DNA from: an uncultured Campylobacter sp.
GTDB lineage: Bacteria > Campylobacterota > Campylobacteria > Campylobacterales > Campylobacteraceae
Reading direction: 5' to 3'
NCBI RefSeq assembly: GCF_937981295.1
Contig: NZ_CALJPC010000031.1
Coordinates: 1-52,021 of the forward strand
Length of the DNA: 52,021 nucleotides
The translations under genes were made by a program, and so were the position numbers. Shown one piece after another: positions 1 through 8,474 of the stretch. Numbering within the stretch: the first letter of the stretch is position 1; each line of letters starts with the position of its first letter. A model generated the notes under the pieces. It was not told where the DNA came from. It did no database searches and saw nothing but the letters and a program-made list of their open reading frames with translations.

Positions 1-465
1 GATGCAGGCTACCGTCAGCGTCACGATGCCGCCTAAGCTTTCGCTGATACCCATACCGATCGGCGCTGTGACGGATTTCGGTAGTAGCGTGACATACATT
101 GTGTGATTTAGCCCAAATATCACCGACATCGCGTAGATGCTGCCTAGCCCTGCGATCATACCCGAAATCAGTCCTGCAAAAATAGCTAAAAAATTACTTC
201 GCAAAAGCGCCAGCTGCTCGTATAGCGGCACGGCCAGACAGACGGTGATCGGCGTTAAGAAAAAGCTAATGTGCGAGGCGCTCGCGTTAAATTTTTCGTA
301 TGGAATTTTAAAGAGTAAAAGCACGCAGACGGTAAGCACGATACCGATTAGAAGCGGGTTGAAAATAGTTAGCTTAAAGCGCTTTTTTAGATAAAGTCCC
401 AGCTCAAACGAGCCTAGACACAAAAATACGCCGAAAAAAGCGGAGTTCATTAAAATTTCTCTCAT
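1..465 (-). CDS. lrgB: LrgB-family membrane protein (partial, 3' end outside window)
   Basis: The reading frame is open from an ATG at 465 to the window edge (155 codons), so the C-terminus is missing. Its hydrophobic segments and the stretch LLPKSVTAPIGMGISE match the LrgB/CidB family, whose members act with LrgA/CidA-type proteins in the inner membrane and have been linked to control of murein hydrolase export, autolysis or small-metabolite transport. The start overlaps the lrgA stop by 4 nt (ATGA), so the pair is almost certainly translationally coupled. An alternative ATG lies at 450, but the coupled start is more likely. Family assignment is firm; the physiological role in Campylobacter is inference. 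Confidence 0.85.
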   Translation of the reverse strand, partial: MREILMNSAFFGVFLCLGSFELGLYLKKRFKLTIFNPLLIGIVLTVCVLLLFKIPYEKFNASASHISFFLTPITVCLAVPLYEQLALLRSNFLAIFAGLISGMIAGLGSIYAMSVIFGLNHTMYVTLLPKSVTAPIGMGISESLGGIVTLTVACI

Positions 466-920
466 TTTTTGTCGTCTCCGGATAAAATTTCGCGCTCCAG
501 CTTCGCATCCACACCCTTTGTATTCACGCCGTCTTGTTCGTGCGCGGCTTCGTAAAGCCTGCGCTTAACGCGGGCGAGGGCAATTTTATAAAAAATTTGC
601 GTTACCGCGCCACTTGCACCGATGACTACTACCGTAGAGACTGCCGTAATCGCGATGATTGCGAAAAGATGTTGGCGTAGCGCGTCGCCTGCGATGATGA
701 TCGCAGCGCCCGCCGGGATGAAGATCACCGGCATAATCTGCATAAAAAACGACACGGTTTCTCTGATCTGCGATACTTTGATGAGTTTGAAGATCAGGGC
801 TAAAAGCATAATGACTAGCCCATAGATGCTAGCGGGGATTGGCACAGGCACGAGCGCCGCCAAAATCTCCGCAACAAAAGATATCCCTAAAATCACACTA
901 AATTGGATTAAGTAGTTCAA
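462..920 (-). CDS. lrgA: LrgA/CidA-family membrane protein
   Basis: A 152-residue protein with four hydrophobic segments in the first 115 residues and the family hallmark PVPIPASIYGLVIMLLAL near residue 25-42. It is the holin-like partner of LrgB. The start is TTG at 920, preceded by the Shine-Dalgarno-like sequence GAGGTAAG; no ATG lies close upstream. The last 35 residues are charged and probably cytoplasmic, a tail somewhat longer than in typical LrgA proteins. It forms a two-gene operon with lrgB. The noncoding DNA upstream (921-1119) holds two copies of an AGCGCTAAATTTAGC-like word but no clear promoter. Confidence 0.85.
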   Translation of the reverse strand: MNYLIQFSVILGISFVAEILAALVPVPIPASIYGLVIMLLALIFKLIKVSQIRETVSFFMQIMPVIFIPAGAAIIIAGDALRQHLFAIIAITAVSTVVVIGASGAVTQIFYKIALARVKRRLYEAAHEQDGVNTKGVDAKLEREILSGDDKK

Positions 921-1119
921 AGCTTACCTCGGATTAAAATTTAGCGCTAAATTTAGCACTTTGCAGTTAAAATAGATATTAATCTTGCTAGGTTTGGGCG
1001 AAATTTTGCGGCAAAATTTACTTAAGCAAGCTCTGTAGCTAGGCTTTAGGTAGAATTTTGAGATTTATCGTAGCGCTAAATTTAGCTTTGCGGCACGGAT
1101 AAAATCCGGCGATGACTAT

Positions 1120-1371
1120 TCAATCAAGCGTCTCGCCTAGCTCGATTTTGACGTCTAGAACCTTGCAGACTAGATCAAAAATTTCAATATCGACGTTGGG
1201 CGCGTATTCGTCCAAAACCGTGTAAACTTCGGCGCGCATATCCTCGTCGTGGCCCGGGTGCGAGCGCGAATACAGCTCGTCCGTGCGGCGCACGAGCGCG
1301 AGATTATCGATATCTCGCTCGCGCATCGCCTGCTTGAGCCGCTTTGAAATTTGCCATTTGAAACTTTGCAT
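1120..1371 (-). CDS. small hypothetical protein
   Basis: An 83-residue, acidic, probably cytosolic and helical protein that I do not recognise. There is no signal peptide or membrane segment. It contains the segment RDIDNLALVRRTDELYSRSH near residues 19-38 and a C-terminal half rich in V, D, E and L. The ATG at 1371 is preceded by AAAGGATGG, a good ribosome binding site, which supports it as a real gene. It stands alone between lrgA and the siderophore esterase with about 200 nt of noncoding DNA after it and 150 nt before it. No function can be proposed. Confidence 0.6.
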   Translation of the reverse strand: MQSFKWQISKRLKQAMRERDIDNLALVRRTDELYSRSHPGHDEDMRAEVYTVLDEYAPNVDIEIFDLVCKVLDVKIELGETLD

Positions 1372-1524
1372 TTTCCATCCTTTAAATTTGTGCGATACTA
1401 GCCAAAAGAGCTTTAAAATTTAATTTCTTAAATCCGGCGACGCGTTTCGGCGCAATCAACGAGCCTGCGCCGCTCGGTCCTACGCTTGCAGTTTAGATCA
1501 AGGCTTTACCGGCTAAATAGAAGA

Positions 1525-2421
1525 TTATCTTTGCGTAAATAGCGCTAAATCTTGCAAAGCCAATGGGATTACTTCGCCGTGCGAAGCGCCTTCGTAGAGC
1601 CTAAACTCGCAAGAAAGCCCCTTTGTTTTTAAAATTTCAGCTAGATCGGCCGCTTTTAAAATTCCCGCTTTATCGGTTTTCCCTTTACGTATTTCACGCG
1701 AGCCAGCAACGAGCATTATGAATTTCGCTTTTAAATTTGATCTAAGCTTTCCTTCGTCTAGGGCATCTCTGATCAGTTGTGATTCATCCCACCATAACGA
1801 AGGCGAGGCGATAAAAAACTCGTCGAAAATCCCATTGTCGCGCAGCAAAGCATAAATCCCGAATAGCCCGCCAAAAGAATGTCCGAAGTAAATTTTATCG
1901 CTTTTTGCCGTAGAGTATTTTTTCTCCACGAGCGGAAATAGTTCATCTTTTACGAAATCGTAAAATTCTGCTGCGCCGCCGCCGTTTGCATATTCTTCGC
2001 CGCTCGCCGCGGGCGTTAAATCTCTCGTGCGACGCTTAATATCATACGCTAGCGGGCTGTCGTATCCGATGCCTACTATAAGGACGGTTTTACTTAATTT
2101 CGGCACCGCTTTTGCGTTTTGCTTTGCGCCATTCGCATAAATTTTCGCATAGGAGTTTAAAAGTATCGGAAACTGCGCGTTCGCATCAACCATAAAAACT
2201 ACCCTATCGTAGCGAGCGACATTTTTTTGGCGAGCTATAAAAATTTTATATTTTTCGCCGTTCTTGCTTTTTAGAATAAAATCGCTCACATTAAACATTT
2301 CGTGCGCAGCTCCACTTGCCTGCTCAATCTTTTGCGGCGGTTTTGCCCCCAGATCGCAAGCGAATAAGCACGCTAAAAAGAGCGCGTCAAATACCACAAG
2401 AAAGCTCTTTAGGCTTACCAT
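1525..2421 (-). CDS. siderophore (enterobactin-type) esterase, alpha/beta hydrolase
   Basis: A 298-residue alpha/beta hydrolase of the Fes/IroE/BesA esterase family, which opens catecholate trilactone siderophores so that iron can be released. The nucleophile elbow GHSFGG places the catalytic Ser at residue 182, and GASHGEV near 278-284 supplies the His (281). An N-terminal hydrophobic segment (residues 5-22, ending in a Cys-containing LACLFACDLG) suggests export, as for the periplasmic enterobactin esterase Cee of Campylobacter; a lipoprotein is possible. The start ATG at 2421 overlaps the end of the upstream TonB-dependent receptor by 7 nt, so receptor and esterase form one operon. Enterobactin as the substrate is inferred from family and context. 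Confidence 0.8.
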   Translation of the reverse strand: MVSLKSFLVVFDALFLACLFACDLGAKPPQKIEQASGAAHEMFNVSDFILKSKNGEKYKIFIARQKNVARYDRVVFMVDANAQFPILLNSYAKIYANGAKQNAKAVPKLSKTVLIVGIGYDSPLAYDIKRRTRDLTPAASGEEYANGGGAAEFYDFVKDELFPLVEKKYSTAKSDKIYFGHSFGGLFGIYALLRDNGIFDEFFIASPSLWWDESQLIRDALDEGKLRSNLKAKFIMLVAGSREIRKGKTDKAGILKAADLAEILKTKGLSCEFRLYEGASHGEVIPLALQDLALFTQR

Positions 2422-4538
2422 TTAGCGTTTACCTTAAACCAAAACCTCCTGCCTTCCTCAGGGTACCAATAGTAATTGCCGTCGTCTGCGAGACCCTCGT
2501 CGTATCGGACGTTATCAAAGATATTGTAGGCGGTTAAATTTAGGCTCAGATTATCGTTTAAATCGTATTGTGCGCCCAAATCCGTAGTAAAAAGCTTTTT
2601 GTCGTTTTTGCTGACTCTATTGCCCGGACCGAATTGCACGCTTGTAAGCTCGCTTTCGTAATTAAGGCCGATAAAGGTAGAAAGCGGAGCCATCGGCCTA
2701 TAGCTAAGCGTCGCATGTGCGGCATGCTTCGGAGTAGCGGTCAGGGATTTGCCATCCAGCCTACTAAGATTGGTTTGGCTAAATTTAACGGCGCCGTTTG
2801 GCGTATAGATCGTAGGATCCCCGGTTTCGATCTCGGAGTGGCTATAGGTATAGTTTGCCTTGAAATTTAGCCTCTTAGTAATATCGTAATCGCCACTCAG
2901 CTCAACGCCGTAAACCTCGGCTCCTTCTATATTAAAATACGTTCCCCAACCCGGGCAATTAACGCTCGGTGCGCCGGCGCAGCCTCCGTAAGCGGGAATC
3001 CTATTGATATTGCTGCCATCGGTATCTAAAATTTTATCTTTGAAGTCGTTTTTAAATAGCGTAATATTGCCGCGTAGATCGTCTGCATTGTCGTAATAAA
3101 GCCCGATCTCGTAGGTCGTGCTTTTCTCGGGCTTTAAATCCTTGTTACCGAAATCTATAATCCTCCAGCCGCCCTGAATCGTGCCTACTTCAGGCGAAAT
3201 TTGATTGACGTTGGGAGTTTTATAGCCGGTTGCGACGCCGCCTTTGATCGTCCAAGTATCGCCTATATTAAACGTCGCGTAGGCTCTAGGAGAAAAGTGG
3301 TTGCCGAAGTATTCGTTGTGCGTGAGCCTGCCGCCGAGCGTTAAAAATAGCGTATTTTCCAAAATTTCAATCTCGTCCTCTAAAAATCCCGCATGCTCGT
3401 TCATAGAAAATCGCTGCGGAGAGCGTAAATTTTGCCTATTCGCGTTTGAAACGATGAAAGTCGTTTGCACATCCTGTTTGCTAAAATCGTAACCGAAGGT
3501 AAGCGTATTTATACCGAGATAAGTCGTAAATTTGGAATTAAAATTTCTATTTTTTACGATTGCGGGAGAAAGGCTATCAAAAATGCTCGTACGGCGAGTC
3601 TTATCCCAAAAATAACTTATATCGGCACTTAAGCTTTCAAACTCGCCCAAATATCCGACGCCGTGATTTTCTCTTTTATATTTATAGTGATTTAATCCGC
3701 GCGCGTTGGGATAAACGGCGGTTTTACCAAGAGTCCTTGAATAATCGTGATTTTGCTTTCCGGTTTGAACGTAAAATTTATTATTTTCATCCGGCGTTAG
3801 CCAAAGCTTGGCGTTAGAATCCGATTTATCGCTCTTTTGATAGCCTCCCTTATAGCCGTCCTCGTCGCGCAGCTTTTTATATCCCCACAGCTGAAGCGCC
3901 GCATACTGCCCGAAGGGAATATTGACGTAGGCTTCGCCCATCTTACCGTTTCCGATACCCTCGTGATCTTGGATAGTCGTAGATATGGCGGCGCTTCCGC
4001 TAAATTTAGAAAAATTCTTTTTCGTAATGATATTTATCACGCCGCCTACCGCATCGCTTCCGTAAAGCGAGCTCATCGGCCCCCTAATTACCTCGATACG
4101 CTCTATCGCTCCTGCGGGCGGGATAAAATTTGAGTTCATATCGCCCGCTCCGCCTTTTGGGTTCGCCGCCGCGGAACTTACGCGTTTGCCGTCGATAAGC
4201 ACAAGGGTTTGAGAGCTTTCCATTCCTCTGATGGATATCCCGCTTGCCGGGCCGTCGTCGCCTGCGATAACGCTGACGCCAGGCATTTTATTCGCGATAT
4301 CGTGCAGCGAAGTGAAGCTGCCGCTTGATATCTCTTTATTATCCAAGGTGGAAATGGTGGCGGGCGCCTGCCTAATATCTTGGCGAAAGCCGCTCGCGCT
4401 TACTACGATCTCGCCAAGATTCGTGCTATTTGCGTCACTGCTTAGGCGTGAGCCTTCGACGCCGCATAAAATCGAAACGCTCGCGCATATAGATAATGCG
4501 ATAAATTTCGCCTTTTTAAAATACATATCTTTTTGCAT
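2415..4538 (-). CDS. TonB-dependent catecholate siderophore receptor (CirA/FepA type)
   Basis: A 707-residue outer-membrane receptor. It has a signal peptide (about residues 1-26), a TonB-box-like segment (NLGEIVVSA, about 41-49), a plug domain with ISTLDNKEI, VLIDGKRV and VIRGPMSSLYGSDAVGGVINIITK, and a beta-barrel ending in an aromatic residue (AKW). This is the CirA/FepA group, which takes up catecholate siderophores with TonB-ExbBD energy. The ATG at 4538 follows AGAGGAAC. A TATAAT -10 lies at 4571-4576 (minus strand) with an AT-rich stretch upstream that may hold a Fur site. The esterase gene overlaps its 3' end. The loop GGCAGAPSVNCPGW contains a Cys pair. Exact ligand unknown. Confidence 0.9.
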   Translation of the reverse strand: MQKDMYFKKAKFIALSICASVSILCGVEGSRLSSDANSTNLGEIVVSASGFRQDIRQAPATISTLDNKEISSGSFTSLHDIANKMPGVSVIAGDDGPASGISIRGMESSQTLVLIDGKRVSSAAANPKGGAGDMNSNFIPPAGAIERIEVIRGPMSSLYGSDAVGGVINIITKKNFSKFSGSAAISTTIQDHEGIGNGKMGEAYVNIPFGQYAALQLWGYKKLRDEDGYKGGYQKSDKSDSNAKLWLTPDENNKFYVQTGKQNHDYSRTLGKTAVYPNARGLNHYKYKRENHGVGYLGEFESLSADISYFWDKTRRTSIFDSLSPAIVKNRNFNSKFTTYLGINTLTFGYDFSKQDVQTTFIVSNANRQNLRSPQRFSMNEHAGFLEDEIEILENTLFLTLGGRLTHNEYFGNHFSPRAYATFNIGDTWTIKGGVATGYKTPNVNQISPEVGTIQGGWRIIDFGNKDLKPEKSTTYEIGLYYDNADDLRGNITLFKNDFKDKILDTDGSNINRIPAYGGCAGAPSVNCPGWGTYFNIEGAEVYGVELSGDYDITKRLNFKANYTYSHSEIETGDPTIYTPNGAVKFSQTNLSRLDGKSLTATPKHAAHATLSYRPMAPLSTFIGLNYESELTSVQFGPGNRVSKNDKKLFTTDLGAQYDLNDNLSLNLTAYNIFDNVRYDEGLADDGNYYWYPEEGRRFWFKVNAKW

Positions 4539-4570
4539 TTTTGTTCCTCTATTTTGAAATTTAATCGCGG

Positions 4571-4625
4571 ATTATAACTCAAAGCGGATAAATTTAATAT
4601 TAATTATTAAAGTATTTTTATAGAA
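4571..4625 (-). promoter_or_regulatory. candidate promoter with AT-rich possible Fur operator for the receptor-esterase operon
   Basis: Reading the minus strand, a perfect TATAAT lies at 4576-4571, 33 nt before the receptor ATG. Just upstream (4591-4620) is an almost pure A/T block with the partly palindromic ATTAATTATTAAAG, of the kind Fur binds upstream of Campylobacter iron-uptake genes. The -10 is seen directly; Fur control is inferred from gene function and composition, and the match to the Fur 19-mer is not strong. Confidence 0.4.
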
Positions 4626-5208
4626 TTAAATTTGACTAATAATTCCCCATTCCATCGATATTTTTATAAAAATTATTTTAAATAAAGTACAGCATATAAT
4701 CAAGAAATTGCTGTAAATAAGTAAAATTTTATAACGCCCGGCCTTCATTATCAAATCGTTTTGAAGAAATTTTGCACAGTTTTTGATTTTATCTGCTTTA
4801 AGAATCATTTTCGCTTTTGTGGATGTGTATATTTTAAACTATAGAAGGCATTGCAAGCGGCAACGCGAAAACGGCTTTGCTCTATTGATTTCGTGCATCC
4901 TGCGCTTGGAATAATTATAGACTTGGGATTAATATGCGATGTTTTTTAACACAATAGCTTCGTATGAATAAATTTATCTTACTAAGGGGCATAATCGCTT
5001 CGGCGCAATTTAAAATTTTGAGTAGTTTATATAGGCGGATTTAAATTTAAACTAGATTTATCAGCATGGCACAATCTGTCGAGGTTTTAAATTTAGAAGT
5101 AAAGAGTCAATCCAAATTTAAAATCCTGGCGCAAGAATGCAAAGTAAGAAGATAAATTTAATGAGACCCCGCAAATTTATCTTAAAATTTAGCGAGATCA
5201 AATTTGGA
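4626..5208. other. noncoding gap, no gene seen except repeats at its end
   Basis: About 580 nt between the receptor promoter and the end of the TRAP permease. It is AT-rich and broken by stops in all frames; one 60-codon frame at 4626-4808 (minus) is lysine/isoleucine-rich, lacks a good ribosome binding site and is probably chance. The part next to the permease holds a nested inverted repeat, listed separately. Confidence 0.6.
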
Positions 5209-5210
5209 TT
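5109..5210. repeat. nested double inverted repeat at the 3' end of the TRAP operon
   Basis: Two perfect 11-nt arm pairs are nested: outer AATCCAAATTT (5109-5119) with AAATTTGGATT (5200-5210), and inner AAGATAAATTT (5149-5159) with AAATTTATCTT (5173-5183) around a 13-nt loop. The outer right arm touches the permease stop codon. No T-run follows on the minus strand, so if it ends transcription it is not a classical intrinsic terminator; it may protect the mRNA 3' end. Confidence 0.6.
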
Positions 5211-7291
5211 TACGCCGCAGGCACGCTATTTTCGGCGTGAGTATCGTCCGAGCCCTTAGGCCTTAAAAGCCACTGCTTTGCAAAGATCAGCGCGTAGATC
5301 GCAGCGCCGATAGCGTAGCTTGCATATTCACTTGGGATAAACTCTATAAATTTCGCGCAGATATTAGGCACCAGCATTAACGGCGTTACGAGTAATAAGA
5401 GCAGGCGCTCTACCGGGTTGCATTTGGTTACGAACCAGCCCTGAAGCGAGGAGCTGAAGGCAAACATACCCACGATCGCCGTGGCAAAAATCAGCACGAT
5501 TTGCAGTGGATCGCTGATCCAAACGATACCCTTTGAATCCATCGGATCGCCGATGCTTTGGATCAAAAGCAGCTTATTGTTGAAGAAAAACGCAAACGGA
5601 AGCACCGCCGTGCGCAGATCATACACAAAGCCCTGAAGTCCCACGGTAACCGGATTTGCCTTTGCGATGCCCGCGGCGGCATATGCGGCGATGCCCACGG
5701 GAGGCGTATCGTCGGCTAAAATTCCAAAATAAAAGACAAAAAGATGCACCGCGATCGCAGGGATTAAAAAGCCGTTTTTATCCGCTAGTATCAAAATCAC
5801 CGGCGCGATTAGGCTCGAAACGACGATATAATTTGCCGTCGTAGGAAGTCCCATGCCCAAAATAAGGCTCATTATCGCAGTCATCAGAAGTATCAGCACT
5901 ATGCTATTTCCCGCGACCGCCTCCACGAGCTCTGAAAGAACCTGCCCCAGCCCGGTAAGCGAGATCGAGCCGATGATGATGCCCGCTAGCGCGGTAGCTA
6001 CGGCGACCGTGACCATGTTTTTAGCAGCACCCACCATAGCCCAAAAGATATCGACAAAGCCGACGATAAAATCGGACTTGCCAACTTTTTCGCCAAATAT
6101 CGTTTTTTTAGCGGGCTCTTGTACGATCATTATTAAAAATAGTACGCAAATCGAGTTAAATGCTGCAGAGATCGCGCTTTCTTTTAGAATCAATAGAGTA
6201 AAAAGAAGCACCAAAATCGGTATTATGTAATGAATGCCGCTAAATATAATTTTTAGCTTTGAAACCTTGGCGTAATCGCGGCTACCGCGAAGCCCCAACT
6301 TGCAGCTTTCCAGATGCACGATAAAAAATAACCCCGCATAGCAGACGAAGGCAGGGATCACCGCCGCGATCATTACGTTGGTATAGCTCATACCTAAAAA
6401 TTCCGCGATGATAAACGCCGCAGCGCCCATGATAGGCGGCATAAGCTGCCCGTTTACGCCGGCGGCAACCTCGATGGCGCCAGCCTTGGTGGCGGTAAGC
6501 CCCGCTTTTTTCATTAGAGGGATCGTAAAGGTACCCACCGTCACGACGTTTGCGGTTGAGCTGCCGCTTACCATACCGGTTAGTCCGCTGGCGATTACGC
6601 TAGCCTTGGCAGGTCCTCCGCGGAAGCGACCTAAAATCGCAAACGCTACGTTTATAAAATACTGCCCCGCTCCGGCTCGCTCCAAAAGCGCGCCGAATAG
6701 CACGAACAGATAAATGAAGCTGGTGCTGACCCCTACCGGCACGCCAAATACGCCCTCTGTAGTTAAAAACATATGCCCTGCAAGCAGTTCAAAGCTTGCG
6801 CCGCGGTGCGCGATGATATCGGGCATATAAGGACCGAAGTAGCAATACAGAAGAAAGGTAAAAGCGATAATACCAAGTGCAGGGCCCATCATGCGGCGCC
6901 CTGCTTCAAATAGTATGAAAATTCCGATAAAAGCCGCTACGATATCTCTGGTTAGATAATTTCCCGGGCGCTGCGCTAGCCCGTTAAATTCTATTGCAGG
7001 ATACAGGATCGCGGCAACTCCGACGATTAATAAAATATAATCGTAAAACGGGATGTAAAAATGTGCTTTAGAGCGCGGACGAAACGGGAAAAGCGAAAAA
7101 ATTATAAAAACGGCAAACGCTAAGTGGATCGAGCGCGCGATATTCGTATTTAGCGTAAAATACGCGATGTAAAGCTGAAAGACCGACCACGCGAAGCAGA
7201 CCAGCGTCACGAGCCAGAAGAGCTTTTTAGAGGTAAATTCTCTACTCTTTACCTCTAAAACCTGCTCATCTTTTTGTGTAGATTTCTCCAT
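5210..7291 (-). CDS. TRAP transporter fused permease (DctQM type, TAXI system)
   Basis: A 693-residue, highly hydrophobic inner-membrane protein combining the small (DctQ-like) and large (DctM-like) TRAP permease subunits, the arrangement usual for TAXI-type systems. The large-subunit signatures are clear: GLTGMVSGSSTANVVTVGTF, AAGVNGQLMPPIMGAAAFI and GMGLPTTANYIVVSSL, and ADDTPPVGIAAYAAAGIAKA. I prefer the ATG at 7291, 8 nt after the stop of the binding-protein gene, over the TTG one codon upstream. Transport is Na+- or H+-driven. Substrate cannot be read from sequence; characterised or predicted TAXI systems include C4/C5-dicarboxylates and amino acids such as glutamate. Confidence 0.92.
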   Translation of the reverse strand: MEKSTQKDEQVLEVKSREFTSKKLFWLVTLVCFAWSVFQLYIAYFTLNTNIARSIHLAFAVFIIFSLFPFRPRSKAHFYIPFYDYILLIVGVAAILYPAIEFNGLAQRPGNYLTRDIVAAFIGIFILFEAGRRMMGPALGIIAFTFLLYCYFGPYMPDIIAHRGASFELLAGHMFLTTEGVFGVPVGVSTSFIYLFVLFGALLERAGAGQYFINVAFAILGRFRGGPAKASVIASGLTGMVSGSSTANVVTVGTFTIPLMKKAGLTATKAGAIEVAAGVNGQLMPPIMGAAAFIIAEFLGMSYTNVMIAAVIPAFVCYAGLFFIVHLESCKLGLRGSRDYAKVSKLKIIFSGIHYIIPILVLLFTLLILKESAISAAFNSICVLFLIMIVQEPAKKTIFGEKVGKSDFIVGFVDIFWAMVGAAKNMVTVAVATALAGIIIGSISLTGLGQVLSELVEAVAGNSIVLILLMTAIMSLILGMGLPTTANYIVVSSLIAPVILILADKNGFLIPAIAVHLFVFYFGILADDTPPVGIAAYAAAGIAKANPVTVGLQGFVYDLRTAVLPFAFFFNNKLLLIQSIGDPMDSKGIVWISDPLQIVLIFATAIVGMFAFSSSLQGWFVTKCNPVERLLLLLVTPLMLVPNICAKFIEFIPSEYASYAIGAAIYALIFAKQWLLRPKGSDDTHAENSVPAA

Positions 7292-7299
7292 CAACTAGC

Positions 7300-8241
7300 C
7301 TATTTCAACAACCCGGCTTCTTTATACACCGCCTCTGCCGCAGGATGAAGCGGCGCGCTAAGCCCCTCTAAAAGAGATTCTTTGCTCACTAAATTTAGCG
7401 CAGGGTGTAGCTTTTTATACTCGTCGAAATTATCAAGTATCGCCTTAACTACCGCCCTAACCGCCTCGTCGCTTTGGCTAGCGTCGGTTACGAGTACGGC
7501 CTTTACGCCGATAGTCTGCGTATCGTGATCTACGCCGTCGTACATTTTCGCAGGGATCACGCCTTTAGCGAAATATGGATATTTTTCTAGAATTTTTTTG
7601 ATATGCTCATCGTCGATGCCGACTAAGTCGATAGGAAGCGAAGTCGCCGCATCGGTGATATTTGCGGTTGGATGTCCTACGACGTAGAAGTATCCGTCAA
7701 TCTTCTTATCTTTTAGCGCCATCGGGCATTCTTGCGCGGTTAAGACGCCGTGTTGGGCGAGCTTTTTAAGATCAAAGTCGTAGTTTTCAAAAACTATCGT
7801 ACTGGTTAGCTCGTTGCCGCTACCTGGGTTTCCGATATTGATCTTTTTGCCCGCAGCGTCGCCGTAGGCTTTGATACCGCTCTCCTTAGAGACGACGAAA
7901 GCCAAAAGCTCCGGATAGATCGAAATTACGGAGCGTAAATTTTTATCCGCCGCGCCTTGAAATTTGCCCGTACCGTTGTATTTATCATAGACGACGTCGC
8001 TTTGAACGAAGCCGAAATTTAGCTCTTTTTTAAGCACGTTATTGACGTTATATGTCGAGCCGCCCGTCGATTGCACAGAGCATTTCATATTTTTATCCAT
8101 ATTTACCAAGCGGCAAATCGCGCCGCCTACGGGATAATAGGTGCCGGTCATACCGCCGGTGCCAATATTGATGAACTCCTTAGCGCCCGAAACGCTTGCT
8201 AATAGGGCCAAACCGGCCAAAGCAACAGAAAATTTTTTCAT
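7300..8241 (-). CDS. TAXI family TRAP transporter solute-binding protein
   Basis: A 313-residue periplasmic binding protein with a cleavable signal peptide (about residues 1-20, ending SVSGA-KE). The N-terminal INIGTGGMTGTYYPVGGAI (about 24-42) is the hallmark of the TAXI family, and GNPGSGNELTS near 137-147 belongs to the ligand site region. The ATG at 8241 is preceded by AAAGGAGC, a strong ribosome binding site. It is the first gene of a two-gene operon with the fused permease, and delivers the substrate to it. Family assignment is firm and substrate unknown. Confidence 0.92.
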   Translation of the reverse strand: MKKFSVALAGLALLASVSGAKEFINIGTGGMTGTYYPVGGAICRLVNMDKNMKCSVQSTGGSTYNVNNVLKKELNFGFVQSDVVYDKYNGTGKFQGAADKNLRSVISIYPELLAFVVSKESGIKAYGDAAGKKINIGNPGSGNELTSTIVFENYDFDLKKLAQHGVLTAQECPMALKDKKIDGYFYVVGHPTANITDAATSLPIDLVGIDDEHIKKILEKYPYFAKGVIPAKMYDGVDHDTQTIGVKAVLVTDASQSDEAVRAVVKAILDNFDEYKKLHPALNLVSKESLLEGLSAPLHPAAEAVYKEAGLLK

Positions 8242-8474
8242 CTTTGCTCCTTTTTGAGTTAAAAGTTTAAAAGTATTGCTAAATTTCTATAAAATTCTAA
8301 TAAAAACAGATCGAATTTCGCGCAAATTTACGATTTTACACATCGCGGCACAGGTGATCTAATATGAGAGTAGCTCGGCGATCTGCTCTGATATGCGGAA
8401 TTTTACCGCAATAAAATTCTAAGCTTGAAATCCAAACGTCTGGAGATAAAATTTAACGCTATAAATTTCAAGCC

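Noticed and set aside
4626..4808. 60-codon frame on the minus strand between the receptor and the TRAP permease
   Set aside because: Lys/Ile/Leu-rich sequence as expected by chance in AT-rich DNA, with no good ribosome binding site, and it covers the upstream region of the receptor promoter.
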